Positions 50,238 through 58,082 of a stretch of 64,000 nucleotides of DNA are shown piece by piece; position 1 is the first letter of the stretch; every line of letters begins with the position of its first letter. The DNA lies in contig NZ_JAUDRZ010000002.1 in NCBI RefSeq assembly GCF_030380735.1, positions 124,001 to 188,000 on the forward strand. The letters run 5' to 3'. Made by a program: the position numbers and the translations under genes. Origin of the DNA: Rhizobium sp. S152 (GTDB taxonomy: Bacteria; Pseudomonadota; Alphaproteobacteria; Rhizobiales; Rhizobiaceae). The notes under the pieces are model-generated. The model saw nothing but the letters and a program-made list of their open reading frames with translations, had not been told where the DNA came from and ran no database searches.

Positions 50238-51842
50238 TCACCAATCCAGGCGAAGCAGAGACACGCCCTGACGCGGAAGGGAGAAGTTCAGATCGATCTT
50301 GCCGTCCTTCACTGAAACCGATGCCTTGTCGTCGATTTGTGCGAGCTGGCCGGAGGTCTCGAGCTTGGCGTAATCGCCGCCGCTTATTTCCTGTGGCTTG
50401 CCCATTTCCTTCCAGATGCGGAAGGCGTTGGAATGCTGCTCATCCATCCGGAAATGCTTGAGCGCGCCTGGGCGGCTGCCCCAGCCATCGATGGAAAGGC
50501 TGACTTCAGCGGTGGGGCCGGCCTCGTCATCGTCATGATAGTGCCAGACGAGAACCGAAACGCCCTTGTCGTCACGTGTCGCCACGACATTGACATCAGG
50601 CTTGTCGCGGACGCCGTGGCTCATGATGTCCTCGATATCGCGACGATAGTCGCTGTCCGATTCCAGCCACTCACCGCCGAGCTTGCCGAGCATGCGGAAA
50701 CCGTTCAGCACAGCCTTGTCGACGCCGTTTGTGGCCAGATCCCGAAAGCCGTCGAAATAGGGCTGATCGTCGAAGAGGAACGCCCAGGTCACCGCCCCTT
50801 CAATTTCGATATTGGCTCGGCGCGACAGTTCGTAGGTGCGGATCATGCTCTCGACGACATAGACGCCGTAGAGCGGGCCGTTGCGGTAGCCGTTCTGTGG
50901 GTGGACGCGCGCGGAGCAGGCTGCGCACCCCTCAGGATCGGATTCGCCGATGACGACCGGCAGGTGCCGCAGTTCGGGGAACTCGTTGATGATGGCGAGG
51001 TTGGCTTCGATATCACGCAGCTGCTTGTGCAGGCCCATGCGTACGTGGCCTTCGTAGATGACCGGATTGCCCTTGGCGTGGAAAGCAATGAAATCGAGCG
51101 GTGACTTGTTTTCGACCACATGGCGGAGGAAAGCGCGCAAGAATGTCTGTGCCCTCTCATTGGCAAAGGCGCCGCATGTGTGCGGGCCGCCGACACGTGC
51201 CTTCGGCAGGGCGCGCTTCACCGCATGCGCGCTCGCATAATACATGGCGCAGAATTCCGGGATCGTGCCGGTCCAGTAATGGCCGTCGGGTTCGTTCCAT
51301 ACCTCCCAAGGCCAGGAGGAGACGACGTCTTCACCATAGCGGTCGGCGAGGTGGCGCGCCCAGGCTTCGATCAGGTCGCCCCACTTCTTGAGGTCTTTCG
51401 GCGGAGCCGTCCAGCCGGTGGTGATCGTCGCGTATTTGTCCGCCGGCTCCCAATGATGCTTGTAGGGTCCGTCGAAATCGGAAAGCGCTTCCGGCGTGAA
51501 GCCGATCTGGATCAGCGGGACGTTGCCGGCCTCGACATAAGTGTCGAAGATCTGGTCGATGATCGTCCAATCATAGACAGGATTGCCGTTGGCGTCCTCG
51601 GTATAGGCATTGGTCGAGCCCCATTTCAACGCCGGCTTGCCGTCACCGCTGGTCAGCAGATTGTGCGCGCGGATGTGCGGGGCGGTGGCGCTGAGCGCCG
51701 ACAATTCCTTCAGGAGCTTCTTGCCATGCGGAGAATAGGTGTAGTTGGGCTCGTCATAACCGAACCAGTTCCACAGCGGCTTATAAGGCCCTGTCGGCCT
51801 CCCGGCGTGAACGTTGATAGTCACGTCATAGGAACTCGTCAT
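50238..51842 (-). CDS. Beta-xylosidase-like glycoside hydrolase, family 39
   Basis: A 534-residue cytoplasmic retaining glycosidase. ATG 51842 has GAGGAAAA 8 bp upstream; a start 24 bp further up is possible. The catalytic (beta/alpha)8 barrel shows the acid/base Glu184 in WEVWNEPD (179-186), and the nucleophile is probably Glu300 in VVIGESDPEG (296-305). An accessory beta domain ends it (FSLPRQGVSLLRLDW). GH39 includes beta-xylosidases and alpha-L-iduronidases; in this setting beta-xylosidase on imported xylo-oligosaccharides is preferred. It is divergent from the peptide-type importer, with motif copies on both sides. Confidence 0.9.
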   Translation of the reverse strand: MTSSYDVTINVHAGRPTGPYKPLWNWFGYDEPNYTYSPHGKKLLKELSALSATAPHIRAHNLLTSGDGKPALKWGSTNAYTEDANGNPVYDWTIIDQIFDTYVEAGNVPLIQIGFTPEALSDFDGPYKHHWEPADKYATITTGWTAPPKDLKKWGDLIEAWARHLADRYGEDVVSSWPWEVWNEPDGHYWTGTIPEFCAMYYASAHAVKRALPKARVGGPHTCGAFANERAQTFLRAFLRHVVENKSPLDFIAFHAKGNPVIYEGHVRMGLHKQLRDIEANLAIINEFPELRHLPVVIGESDPEGCAACSARVHPQNGYRNGPLYGVYVVESMIRTYELSRRANIEIEGAVTWAFLFDDQPYFDGFRDLATNGVDKAVLNGFRMLGKLGGEWLESDSDYRRDIEDIMSHGVRDKPDVNVVATRDDKGVSVLVWHYHDDDEAGPTAEVSLSIDGWGSRPGALKHFRMDEQHSNAFRIWKEMGKPQEISGGDYAKLETSGQLAQIDDKASVSVKDGKIDLNFSLPRQGVSLLRLDW

Positions 51843-51967
51843 CGTCTTTTCCTCTTGAACGGTCACGCCTCAGCCTCCTCCTGAAGCCCGACCGACCAAA
51901 TTGTGATGAAGCGCGGCTGTCTTGGGAGGGCGCCGCGCTCGTCGCAAAAACTAAGCGAAATGGCCAT

Positions 51968-51979
51968 TTTGTCAATAAT
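51968..51979. promoter_or_regulatory. Shared motif, copy upstream of the GH39 gene
   Basis: The sequence tttgtcaataat, read leftward, contains TTGACA and could be the -35 of the GH39 promoter (a weak TAGTTT-like box follows 16 bp later). It also matches the shared motif. Confidence 0.5.
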
Positions 51980-52072
51980 ATAAAAAGACGACGCTTATCT
52001 TAAGATGAAAAACCTCGAAAAATGCAGGATTTTCCGGCATTGTCGAAATTACTTGTTGCTGTCTGCGCAAAA

Positions 52073-52084
52073 ATTGTCGATAAA
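52073..52084. promoter_or_regulatory. Shared motif, copy upstream of the importer operon
   Basis: The sequence attgtcgataaa lies 35 bp before the leader ORF and 136 bp before the binding-protein start. It overlaps a possible -10 (gataaat). Confidence 0.5.
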
Positions 52085-52118
52085 TAGAGAGGCAAAGTTT
52101 TTCGTCTGGAGGAGACAT

Positions 52119-52169
52119 ATGGGTCTTAATGCCCCTGTGCAGACGCTTTTGCCGGTACGCGATCGATAA
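52119..52169 (+). CDS. Possible 16-residue leader peptide
   Basis: ATG at 52119 is preceded by GGAGGAG (52108-52114) and encodes MGLNAPVQTLLPVRDR before TAA. The ribosome site is one of the best in the window. The frame closes 50 bp before the binding-protein start. It could be a leader whose translation affects the importer, an upstream start remnant, or chance. No codon run pointing to attenuation by a specific amino acid is seen. Confidence 0.35.
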   Translation: MGLNAPVQTLLPVRDR

Positions 52170-52219
52170 CGGTTTACGGGAAGAGCCCGCCCATGCGGGC
52201 CGAAGAGGAGGAGCGTCCG

Positions 52220-54121
52220 ATGAGGTTCCCTAGATTTGCAGTCATTGCCTTATTGTCTCTCGCCGCTCTGCCTGCTTACGCGCAGGATTTCATTGCCGGC
52301 ATCCCGCGCAATGAAACCCTGATCATTCAGGGTACGCCGCAGCAGAATGCCGACTGGTTCAACGTTTGGGCGCCGGGTGGCGGCGCGGCGGCCAATCTCA
52401 ACGGCCTGCAGCAGCTCACCACCGACACGCTCTGGTTCATCAATCCGGAGGGCGGGCCGGATGCCTGGCAAAACGCGCTCGCCGCCGAGCCGCCTGCCTA
52501 CAATGCCGATTTCACCGAGATGACGGTGAAACTGCGCAAGGGCATCTACTGGAGCGATGGCGTCGAATTCACCAGCGACGACGTGGTCTATACGGTCCAG
52601 ACTCAGATCGACCATCCGGGCATGTCCTGGAGCGCGCCCTTTACCGTCAATATCGCCAGCATGGAAAATCCCGATCCGCAGACAGTGATCTTCCATCTGA
52701 AGAAGCCCAATTCGCGATTCCACACGCTTTTCACCGTGCGCTGGAACGCCGCCTGGATCATGCCGAAGCATGTCTTCGAAAAGGCAGGCGATCCCTTGGC
52801 CTTCAAGAACAATCCCCCGGTCTCGCTCAGCGCCTATGTGCTGCAGAGCTATGACAAGGGCGGCAACTGGACCATCTGGAAGCTGCGCGACGACTGGCAG
52901 CGCACCTCGATCGGCATGGCCGCCAAGGAGCCGCCGCAGGTGAAATATGTCGTCTATCGTGCCGCCGGCAATCCGGAGGCCCGCGTCATCGAGCAGCGCA
53001 ATCATAATCTCGACGTTATCAACGACATGGCGCCCGAGGGCATGTTCGCCATGATGCGTGACAGCAAAAGCGTCGCCTCTTGGCTGAAGGGTTTCCCCTA
53101 CGCCCATCCGGATCCGACCCTGCCGTCCGTGTTACTCAACACCAAGAAGCCGCCTTTCGACAACAAGGATGTGCGCTGGGCGCTGGCACTGATGATCGAT
53201 ATCCGTGCTGTCGCACTGGGTTCCTATCGCGGTGCCGCCAATCTCGCTGCACTTGCGACGCCGCCGACGGGCTCGGCGCTGGACGCCTATTACGCGCCGA
53301 TGCAGGAGTGGCTCACCAATTTCGAGCTCGATACCGGCAGCCGCAAGATCAAGCCCTACGATCCCAATATCTCCGCTCAGATCGCCACGATGGTGCGTGG
53401 CCAGTGGGGCGACCAGATCCCGACCGATCCGAAGCAACTGCAGCGCACTTTCGGCTTCGGCTGGTGGAAGCAGGATGTCCAGGCTGCCGCCGAGCTGCTG
53501 CAGAGGGCCGGCTTCAAGAAGAGCGGCAATCAATGGCTGAAGCCTGACGGCAAGCCGTTCACGATCCGCCTGCAGGTCGAGGGTGATGCCATTCCGACGC
53601 TGGCACGCGCCGGTACCGTCATTGCCCAGCAATGGAGCCAGAACGGCATTGCGACGAAGGTGGATGTTGCCGGCCCGACCAATGGCCAGCGGCTGTCCAC
53701 CGGCGATTACGAGGCGGCAATCTACTGGAGCATCGAAACCTGGGGCGGCCATCCGGACCTGTCCTTCTTCCTGGACAGCTATCATTCGGAATTCATCAAG
53801 CCGCTCGGCCAGATCCAGCCGCCGCGCAACCTGCAGCGCTGGCAGGATCCGCGTCTCGACGACCTGATCGTGAAAAATCGGTCCATCGCCTTCGATTCGC
53901 CTGATGTCACCAAGGTCGGCCAGGACTTCCTGAAACTCGCCGTCGAGGAGATGCCGATGATCCCGCTGATGGCCTACAACAAGTTCGCACCGTTCGACAC
54001 GACCTACTGGACCAACTATCCAAGTGCCGAAAATCCGTATTCGGCTTCCGGCCCGAACTGGTCGAACATCCGCTACCTGGTAACCGGCCTGAAGGCCAAT
54101 CCTGCGGCTCCCAAGAACTGA
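52220..54121 (+). CDS. ABC transporter substrate-binding protein, family 5 (oligosaccharide type)
   Basis: A 633-residue periplasmic binding protein of the large family 5 (OppA-like) branch. ATG 52220 is chosen because GAGGAGG is 7 bp upstream; an ATG at 52193 is in frame. Residues 1-21 are a Sec signal peptide (FAVIALLSLAALPAYAQ). Family features are RKGIYWSDGVEFTSDDVVYTVQTQ, FHLKKPNSRFHTLF and AAELLQRAGFKKSGNQWLKPDGK. The length, about 100 residues above DppA, is usual for sugar-oligomer carriers in this family. Next to GH39, its ligand is probably a xylo-oligosaccharide. A strong hairpin follows it. Confidence 0.92.
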   Translation: MRFPRFAVIALLSLAALPAYAQDFIAGIPRNETLIIQGTPQQNADWFNVWAPGGGAAANLNGLQQLTTDTLWFINPEGGPDAWQNALAAEPPAYNADFTEMTVKLRKGIYWSDGVEFTSDDVVYTVQTQIDHPGMSWSAPFTVNIASMENPDPQTVIFHLKKPNSRFHTLFTVRWNAAWIMPKHVFEKAGDPLAFKNNPPVSLSAYVLQSYDKGGNWTIWKLRDDWQRTSIGMAAKEPPQVKYVVYRAAGNPEARVIEQRNHNLDVINDMAPEGMFAMMRDSKSVASWLKGFPYAHPDPTLPSVLLNTKKPPFDNKDVRWALALMIDIRAVALGSYRGAANLAALATPPTGSALDAYYAPMQEWLTNFELDTGSRKIKPYDPNISAQIATMVRGQWGDQIPTDPKQLQRTFGFGWWKQDVQAAAELLQRAGFKKSGNQWLKPDGKPFTIRLQVEGDAIPTLARAGTVIAQQWSQNGIATKVDVAGPTNGQRLSTGDYEAAIYWSIETWGGHPDLSFFLDSYHSEFIKPLGQIQPPRNLQRWQDPRLDDLIVKNRSIAFDSPDVTKVGQDFLKLAVEEMPMIPLMAYNKFAPFDTTYWTNYPSAENPYSASGPNWSNIRYLVTGLKANPAAPKN

Positions 54122-54133
54122 TCGCGTCGATAT

Positions 54134-54163
54134 GGGGAGTGGCCGAGCTGTCGGCCGCTCCCC
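54134..54163. promoter_or_regulatory. Strong hairpin between binding-protein and permease genes
   Basis: Arms at 54134-54146 (ggggagtggccga) and 54151-54163 pair over 13 positions with one T-G wobble, around a gctg loop. It lies 13 bp after the binding-protein stop and 36 bp before the permease. No T-run follows directly. Confidence 0.7.
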
Positions 54164-54198
54164 CTCTGCTCTTTGCATGCTACTGGAGGGTGAATGCC

Positions 54199-55203
54199 AT
54201 GAATGGCTTTCTGATCTATGCGGGCAAACGTTTCCTGCAGTTCCTTTTCGTCGTCGTCACCGGCATCACACTCGCGTTTCTCATTACGCATTTCTCTCCG
54301 GTCGATCCGGTGGAACAGACCGTGTCGCTGCTGACGAGCTTCGGCTCGACCGACCCGCAGGCCGTCGATATCCTGCGCCAGTCGCTGCGGGAACTCTATG
54401 GAACCGGCGGTCCGCTCATCGACCAGTATCTCACCTTCTGGGGGCGGGTGCTGACAGGCGATTTCGGCCCGTCGCTGTCGTCCTTCCCGACACCGGTCAT
54501 GACCGTCATCGGTCGCGCCCTGCCCTGGACCGTCGGCCTGCTGACGCTCGCGACCATCATTGCCTGGATCATCGGCAACCTGCTCGGCGCGCTTGCCGGC
54601 TATTTCCGTGACAGCCGGCTGCTCAAGCTTGCCGGCATCGTCATCATGGCGATGCAGCCGATCCCCACCTATATTGTCGGCCTCAGCCTCGTCATTCTCT
54701 TCGGCTTCATCTGGCCGATCCTGCCGATCAGTGACGGCGCACAGGTCAATCTCGCGCCGGCCTTCAGCTGGACCTTCATCAGCTCGGTCATCGAACACGG
54801 CATATTGCCGGCACTGACGCTGGTGCTCGTCGGCATCGGTGGCTGGTTCATCTCCATGCGCTCTCTGGTCTCGAACATCGTCACCGACGACCATGTCGTC
54901 TATGCCGAACTCGGCGGCGTGCGCTCGCGCAGCATCTTTTCACATTACGTGGCCCGCAACGCCATGCTGCCGCAGGTCACAGGTCTGGCGCTCAGTCTCG
55001 GCAATGTGTTCGGCGGCGCCGTCATCGTCGAATTCGTCTTCAACTATCCCGGTATCGGCAAGCTTCTGATCTCGGGCATCTATTCCGGCGACTACAGCCT
55101 GGTGCTCGGCGTCACCAGCATCGCCATCATTGCCGTCGCCGCGGCCGTCTTCGTGATCGACATCATCTATCCGCTGATCGATCCGCGCGTGAAACTGGGA
55201 TAA
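54199..55203 (+). CDS. ABC transporter permease, DppB type
   Basis: A 334-residue inner-membrane permease of the dipeptide/oligosaccharide class. ATG 54199 has GGAGGG 8 bp upstream. The first helix is near residues 8-30 (KRFLQFLFVVVTGITLAFLITHF). The DppB-type coupling segment is at LVSNIVTDDHVVYAELGGV near 223-242 and VIVEFVFNYPGIGKLLISGIYSGDY near 275-300. It ends DIIYPLIDPRVKLG. It is followed by the DppC-type gene 5 bp later. Confidence 0.93.
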   Translation: MNGFLIYAGKRFLQFLFVVVTGITLAFLITHFSPVDPVEQTVSLLTSFGSTDPQAVDILRQSLRELYGTGGPLIDQYLTFWGRVLTGDFGPSLSSFPTPVMTVIGRALPWTVGLLTLATIIAWIIGNLLGALAGYFRDSRLLKLAGIVIMAMQPIPTYIVGLSLVILFGFIWPILPISDGAQVNLAPAFSWTFISSVIEHGILPALTLVLVGIGGWFISMRSLVSNIVTDDHVVYAELGGVRSRSIFSHYVARNAMLPQVTGLALSLGNVFGGAVIVEFVFNYPGIGKLLISGIYSGDYSLVLGVTSIAIIAVAAAVFVIDIIYPLIDPRVKLG

Positions 55204-55208
55204 CCGCG

Positions 55209-56066
55209 ATGTTCAAGATCCTCAGAGACCTGCTCCGCTATAACAAGGAATTCCTGTTCGGGACGATCCTGATCCTGATCATTGTCGGGTTGATCGTCTC
55301 CTCCTTCTTCTCGCCTTATGACGAGAATGCCATCTATGTCGTGATCCCCGACATGCCGCCGTCGGCCGAGTTCTGGCTCGGCACGACGTCGCGCGGCCAG
55401 GATGTCTTCTGGCAGATCGGCGCCTCGCTGCGCAACACGCTGCTCTTCGGCATCATCGTTGCCGTCATCAGCCGCCTCATTGCTCTCGTCGTCGGCCTGG
55501 TCTCCGGCTATGTCGGCGGGCGCACCGACCAGATCATCATGGGCATCAACGATACGCTTGGCGCACTGCCGAACATCCCGATCCTTTTGCTTCTGGTCTT
55601 CGTGCTGCGGGACCAGATGACGTGGTCGATGCTGGCGATCGTCGCAGCCCTGCTCGGCTGGACGCACGACAGTCGCCTCATCCGCTCCGTCGCGCTGTCA
55701 CTGCGGCATCGTGAATTCACGCGCCATGCGGTATTCTCCGGCATGCGCACGCCGCAGATCCTCGTTCGCGAGCATCTTCCCTATGTCATGCCGATCGTCT
55801 TCTTCACGACGATGAACAACCTCATCTGGGCGATCGGCCTGGAGGTGACGCTTTCCATTCTCGGCTTTTCCGACATTAACCGACCGACGGTCGGGGGCAT
55901 GATCTATTGGGCCAATGCCCATTCCGCCATGGTGGCCGGTGTATGGTGGTGGATCGCCTTCCCGATGCTCTTCGTGGTGATCCTCTTCCTCGGCCTCTTC
56001 ATGCTCGCCATGTCGGTCAACGAATATATCGATCCGCGCTCGCGGCTGGCGCGGATGGGAGCCTGA
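55209..56066 (+). CDS. ABC transporter permease, DppC type
   Basis: A 285-residue inner-membrane permease, partner of the DppB-type protein. The first helix is at about residues 17-37 (ILILIIVGLIVSSFFSPYD). The DppC mark FWLGTTSRGQDVFWQIGASLRNT is near 56-78, the coupling loop REFTRHAVFSGMRTPQILVREHLP near 169-192, and ILGFSDINRPTVGGMIYWANA near 214-236. It starts 5 bp after the DppB stop and ends 4 bp before the ATPase start. Confidence 0.93.
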   Translation: MFKILRDLLRYNKEFLFGTILILIIVGLIVSSFFSPYDENAIYVVIPDMPPSAEFWLGTTSRGQDVFWQIGASLRNTLLFGIIVAVISRLIALVVGLVSGYVGGRTDQIIMGINDTLGALPNIPILLLLVFVLRDQMTWSMLAIVAALLGWTHDSRLIRSVALSLRHREFTRHAVFSGMRTPQILVREHLPYVMPIVFFTTMNNLIWAIGLEVTLSILGFSDINRPTVGGMIYWANAHSAMVAGVWWWIAFPMLFVVILFLGLFMLAMSVNEYIDPRSRLARMGA

Positions 56067-56070
56067 GACG

Positions 56071-57105
56071 ATGCAGAACCTTTTGAGGAAAGCGCCTTTG
56101 ACCCTTGTCGAAAAATCCCGGGACACGCTGACGATCGACGGGCTGAAATGTTACTACGTCAACGACTATTTCGGCGTCCGTCGCGAGATCCGCGCCGTCG
56201 ACGATATCAGCCTGACGGTGCGCAAGAACGAGATCTATGGCATCGCCGGAGAATCCTCGAGCGGCAAGACCTCGCTGATCAAGACGCTTGCCGGCGCCAT
56301 CCGCCCGCCGATGCGGGTTGTCGGCGGCACGGTCAATTTCAACTTCGGCGGAGAGCCGATCGATGTCTATGGCGAACCGCAGAAGATGCGGGCCGCCCGC
56401 TGGCGTCATCTCTCCTATATCATGCAGGGCTCGATGAACGTGCTGAACCCGGTCAGGCGGGTGAAACACGCCTTCAACGATTTCGCCTTCCGGCACATGA
56501 ACCTCGATCCCGTCGCTTTCCGCCAGCGGGTCGAGGCGCATCTTGCCCGCCTGCATCTCGATCCGCGTGTGCTCGAAGCCTTTCCGCACCAGCTTTCCGG
56601 CGGCATGCGCCAGCGCCTGACGATCGCGCTCGCAACCGTCTGCGAACCGGAATTCATCATTGCAGATGAGCCGACAACGGCGCTCGACGTTATCGTGCAG
56701 CAGGATGTCCTGGCGACAATCAAGGACGTGCAGACACGCATGCATTCCTCGGTCATCTTCGTCACCCACGATATGTCCGTCCACGCCGCGATTACCGATC
56801 GGCTGGCGATCATGTATGCCGGGCGACTTGCCGAGGAGGGGCTGACCCAGGCGATTTTCGACAATCCGCAGCACCCCTATACCGCCCACTTGATCGGCAG
56901 CCTGCCGCGCATCGGCGATACGAGAACGAGACGGAGCCTGCAGGGTAAACCGCCTGCACTCTCCGATCCTCCATCGGGGTGTCGTTTCCATCCACGGTGC
57001 CCGATCGCCGTCGACCGATGCTCGAAGGAGGTGCCGGTTATGCAGCCGAGTGCCACCGGCGGGCGTGTGGCCTGTTTCAGGGCAGGGGAGTACAAGATCC
57101 AATGA
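56071..57105 (+). CDS. ABC transporter ATP-binding protein, DppD type
   Basis: A 344-residue cytoplasmic ATPase. The Walker A motif reads GESSSGKTS (near residues 66-74), slightly unlike the usual GESGSGKST, with the key Gly-Lys-Thr kept. The signature is LSGGMRQRLTIALAT, Walker B EFIIADEPTTALD, the H-loop VIFVTHD. A C-terminal oligopeptide/dipeptide extension follows, with CRFHPRCPIAVDRC cysteines near 305-318 that bind an Fe-S cluster in some relatives. The ATGA overlap couples it to the next ATPase. Confidence 0.93.
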   Translation: MQNLLRKAPLTLVEKSRDTLTIDGLKCYYVNDYFGVRREIRAVDDISLTVRKNEIYGIAGESSSGKTSLIKTLAGAIRPPMRVVGGTVNFNFGGEPIDVYGEPQKMRAARWRHLSYIMQGSMNVLNPVRRVKHAFNDFAFRHMNLDPVAFRQRVEAHLARLHLDPRVLEAFPHQLSGGMRQRLTIALATVCEPEFIIADEPTTALDVIVQQDVLATIKDVQTRMHSSVIFVTHDMSVHAAITDRLAIMYAGRLAEEGLTQAIFDNPQHPYTAHLIGSLPRIGDTRTRRSLQGKPPALSDPPSGCRFHPRCPIAVDRCSKEVPVMQPSATGGRVACFRAGEYKIQ

Positions 57106-58001
57106 GCGGCGAGCATCTTCTCGAGCTGAACACTGTCAGCAAGTTTTTCCCGATCGGCGGCTTCTTCTCGCGCGCCAAAATGACGGCGGTCAACGAGGTC
57201 AGCTTCGCGCTGGAAGCCGGCCGGCCGGAAATCTTCACAATCGTCGGCGAATCCGGCTCCGGCAAGTCCACGCTCGCCAAGATGATCCTCGGAAGCGAGA
57301 TGGCCGACCGCGGCACGATCCGCTTCGACGGGTCAGACATTGCCGGAATCCGCAGCCGCAGCGCCCGCGAGGCCTTCATGGCGGAAGTTCAGCCGGTTTT
57401 CCAGAACCCTTTCGAGGCTTTCAATCCGCTGACGCGTATTGACGAATATCTGTTTGCCACAGCCCATCGTTTCAAAGGGGCGAAGAGCCGCCCTGAGCGC
57501 GAAGCGCTCGCCGATAAGGCCTTGCAGCGTGTCGGTCTCTCTCTGGCCGAAATCCGCGGCCGTTACTCACACGAACTGTCGGGTGGTCAGTTGCAGCGCG
57601 TTGCAATTGCCAGGGCGCTCATTCCCGAACCGAAGCTGATCATTGCCGACGAGCCCGTTTCGATGGTGGATGCGTCACTGCGGATGTCGATCGTCAATCT
57701 CTTCCGCGAACTGCGTGACACGCTCAAAGTGTCGATCATCTACATCACCCACGATCTGGCGACGGCCTATTATATTGCCGACAGGGTTATCATCATGCGC
57801 AAGGGCGCGGTGGTCGAGAGCGGCGACGCGCGCACGGTGCTGGACAATCCGCAGCACGAATATTCGATCGCCTTGAAGAACGCCGTGCTGCCACCAGATC
57901 CCAGCGAGGCATCGGCAATCATTAGGGCTCGCGAAAAGACCGACAAAGCATTCCATACACTTTCCGATCAAATGGGGGACAAAGCATTTCTTCATCACTG
58001 A
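57102..58001 (+). CDS. ABC transporter ATP-binding protein, DppF type
   Basis: A 299-residue cytoplasmic ATPase, second half of the pair. Walker A is GESGSGKST near residues 48-56, the Q-loop VFQNPFEAFNP, the signature LSGGQLQRVAIARAL. Walker B reads LIIADEPVSMVDASLR, where DEPTSALDVS is usual; this form is common in sugar-type members. The ORF extends left through the DppD gene, but the ATG at 57102 is the proper start. It is the last gene of the importer operon; the GMC gene converges on it 81 bp later. Confidence 0.93.
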   Translation: MSGEHLLELNTVSKFFPIGGFFSRAKMTAVNEVSFALEAGRPEIFTIVGESGSGKSTLAKMILGSEMADRGTIRFDGSDIAGIRSRSAREAFMAEVQPVFQNPFEAFNPLTRIDEYLFATAHRFKGAKSRPEREALADKALQRVGLSLAEIRGRYSHELSGGQLQRVAIARALIPEPKLIIADEPVSMVDASLRMSIVNLFRELRDTLKVSIIYITHDLATAYYIADRVIIMRKGAVVESGDARTVLDNPQHEYSIALKNAVLPPDPSEASAIIRAREKTDKAFHTLSDQMGDKAFLHH

Positions 58002-58082
58002 TGATGAGGACAGTCGCCGATTGCTACCCGGCTGATCATCAGCCAGACATTGTAATCGCACCTATGCGATACGGTTGCGGCG

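Larger units (their letters stand above)
51843..52219. other. Divergent region between GH39 and importer genes
   Basis: This 377-bp region holds two clear copies of the ATTGTCRATAAA motif (51968, 52073), a weaker ATTGTCGAAATT at 52039-52050, a 16-codon leader ORF (52119-52169) and a gcccgc/gcgggc hairpin at 52185-52200. It is AT-richer than its surroundings, as expected for promoters. Confidence 0.7.

Noticed and set aside
58030-58044. ggctgat-c-atcagcc palindrome between the importer and GMC genes
   Set aside because: As RNA only about 5 bp can pair around the centre and no T-run follows. It lies between convergent stops, so an operator is unlikely too.
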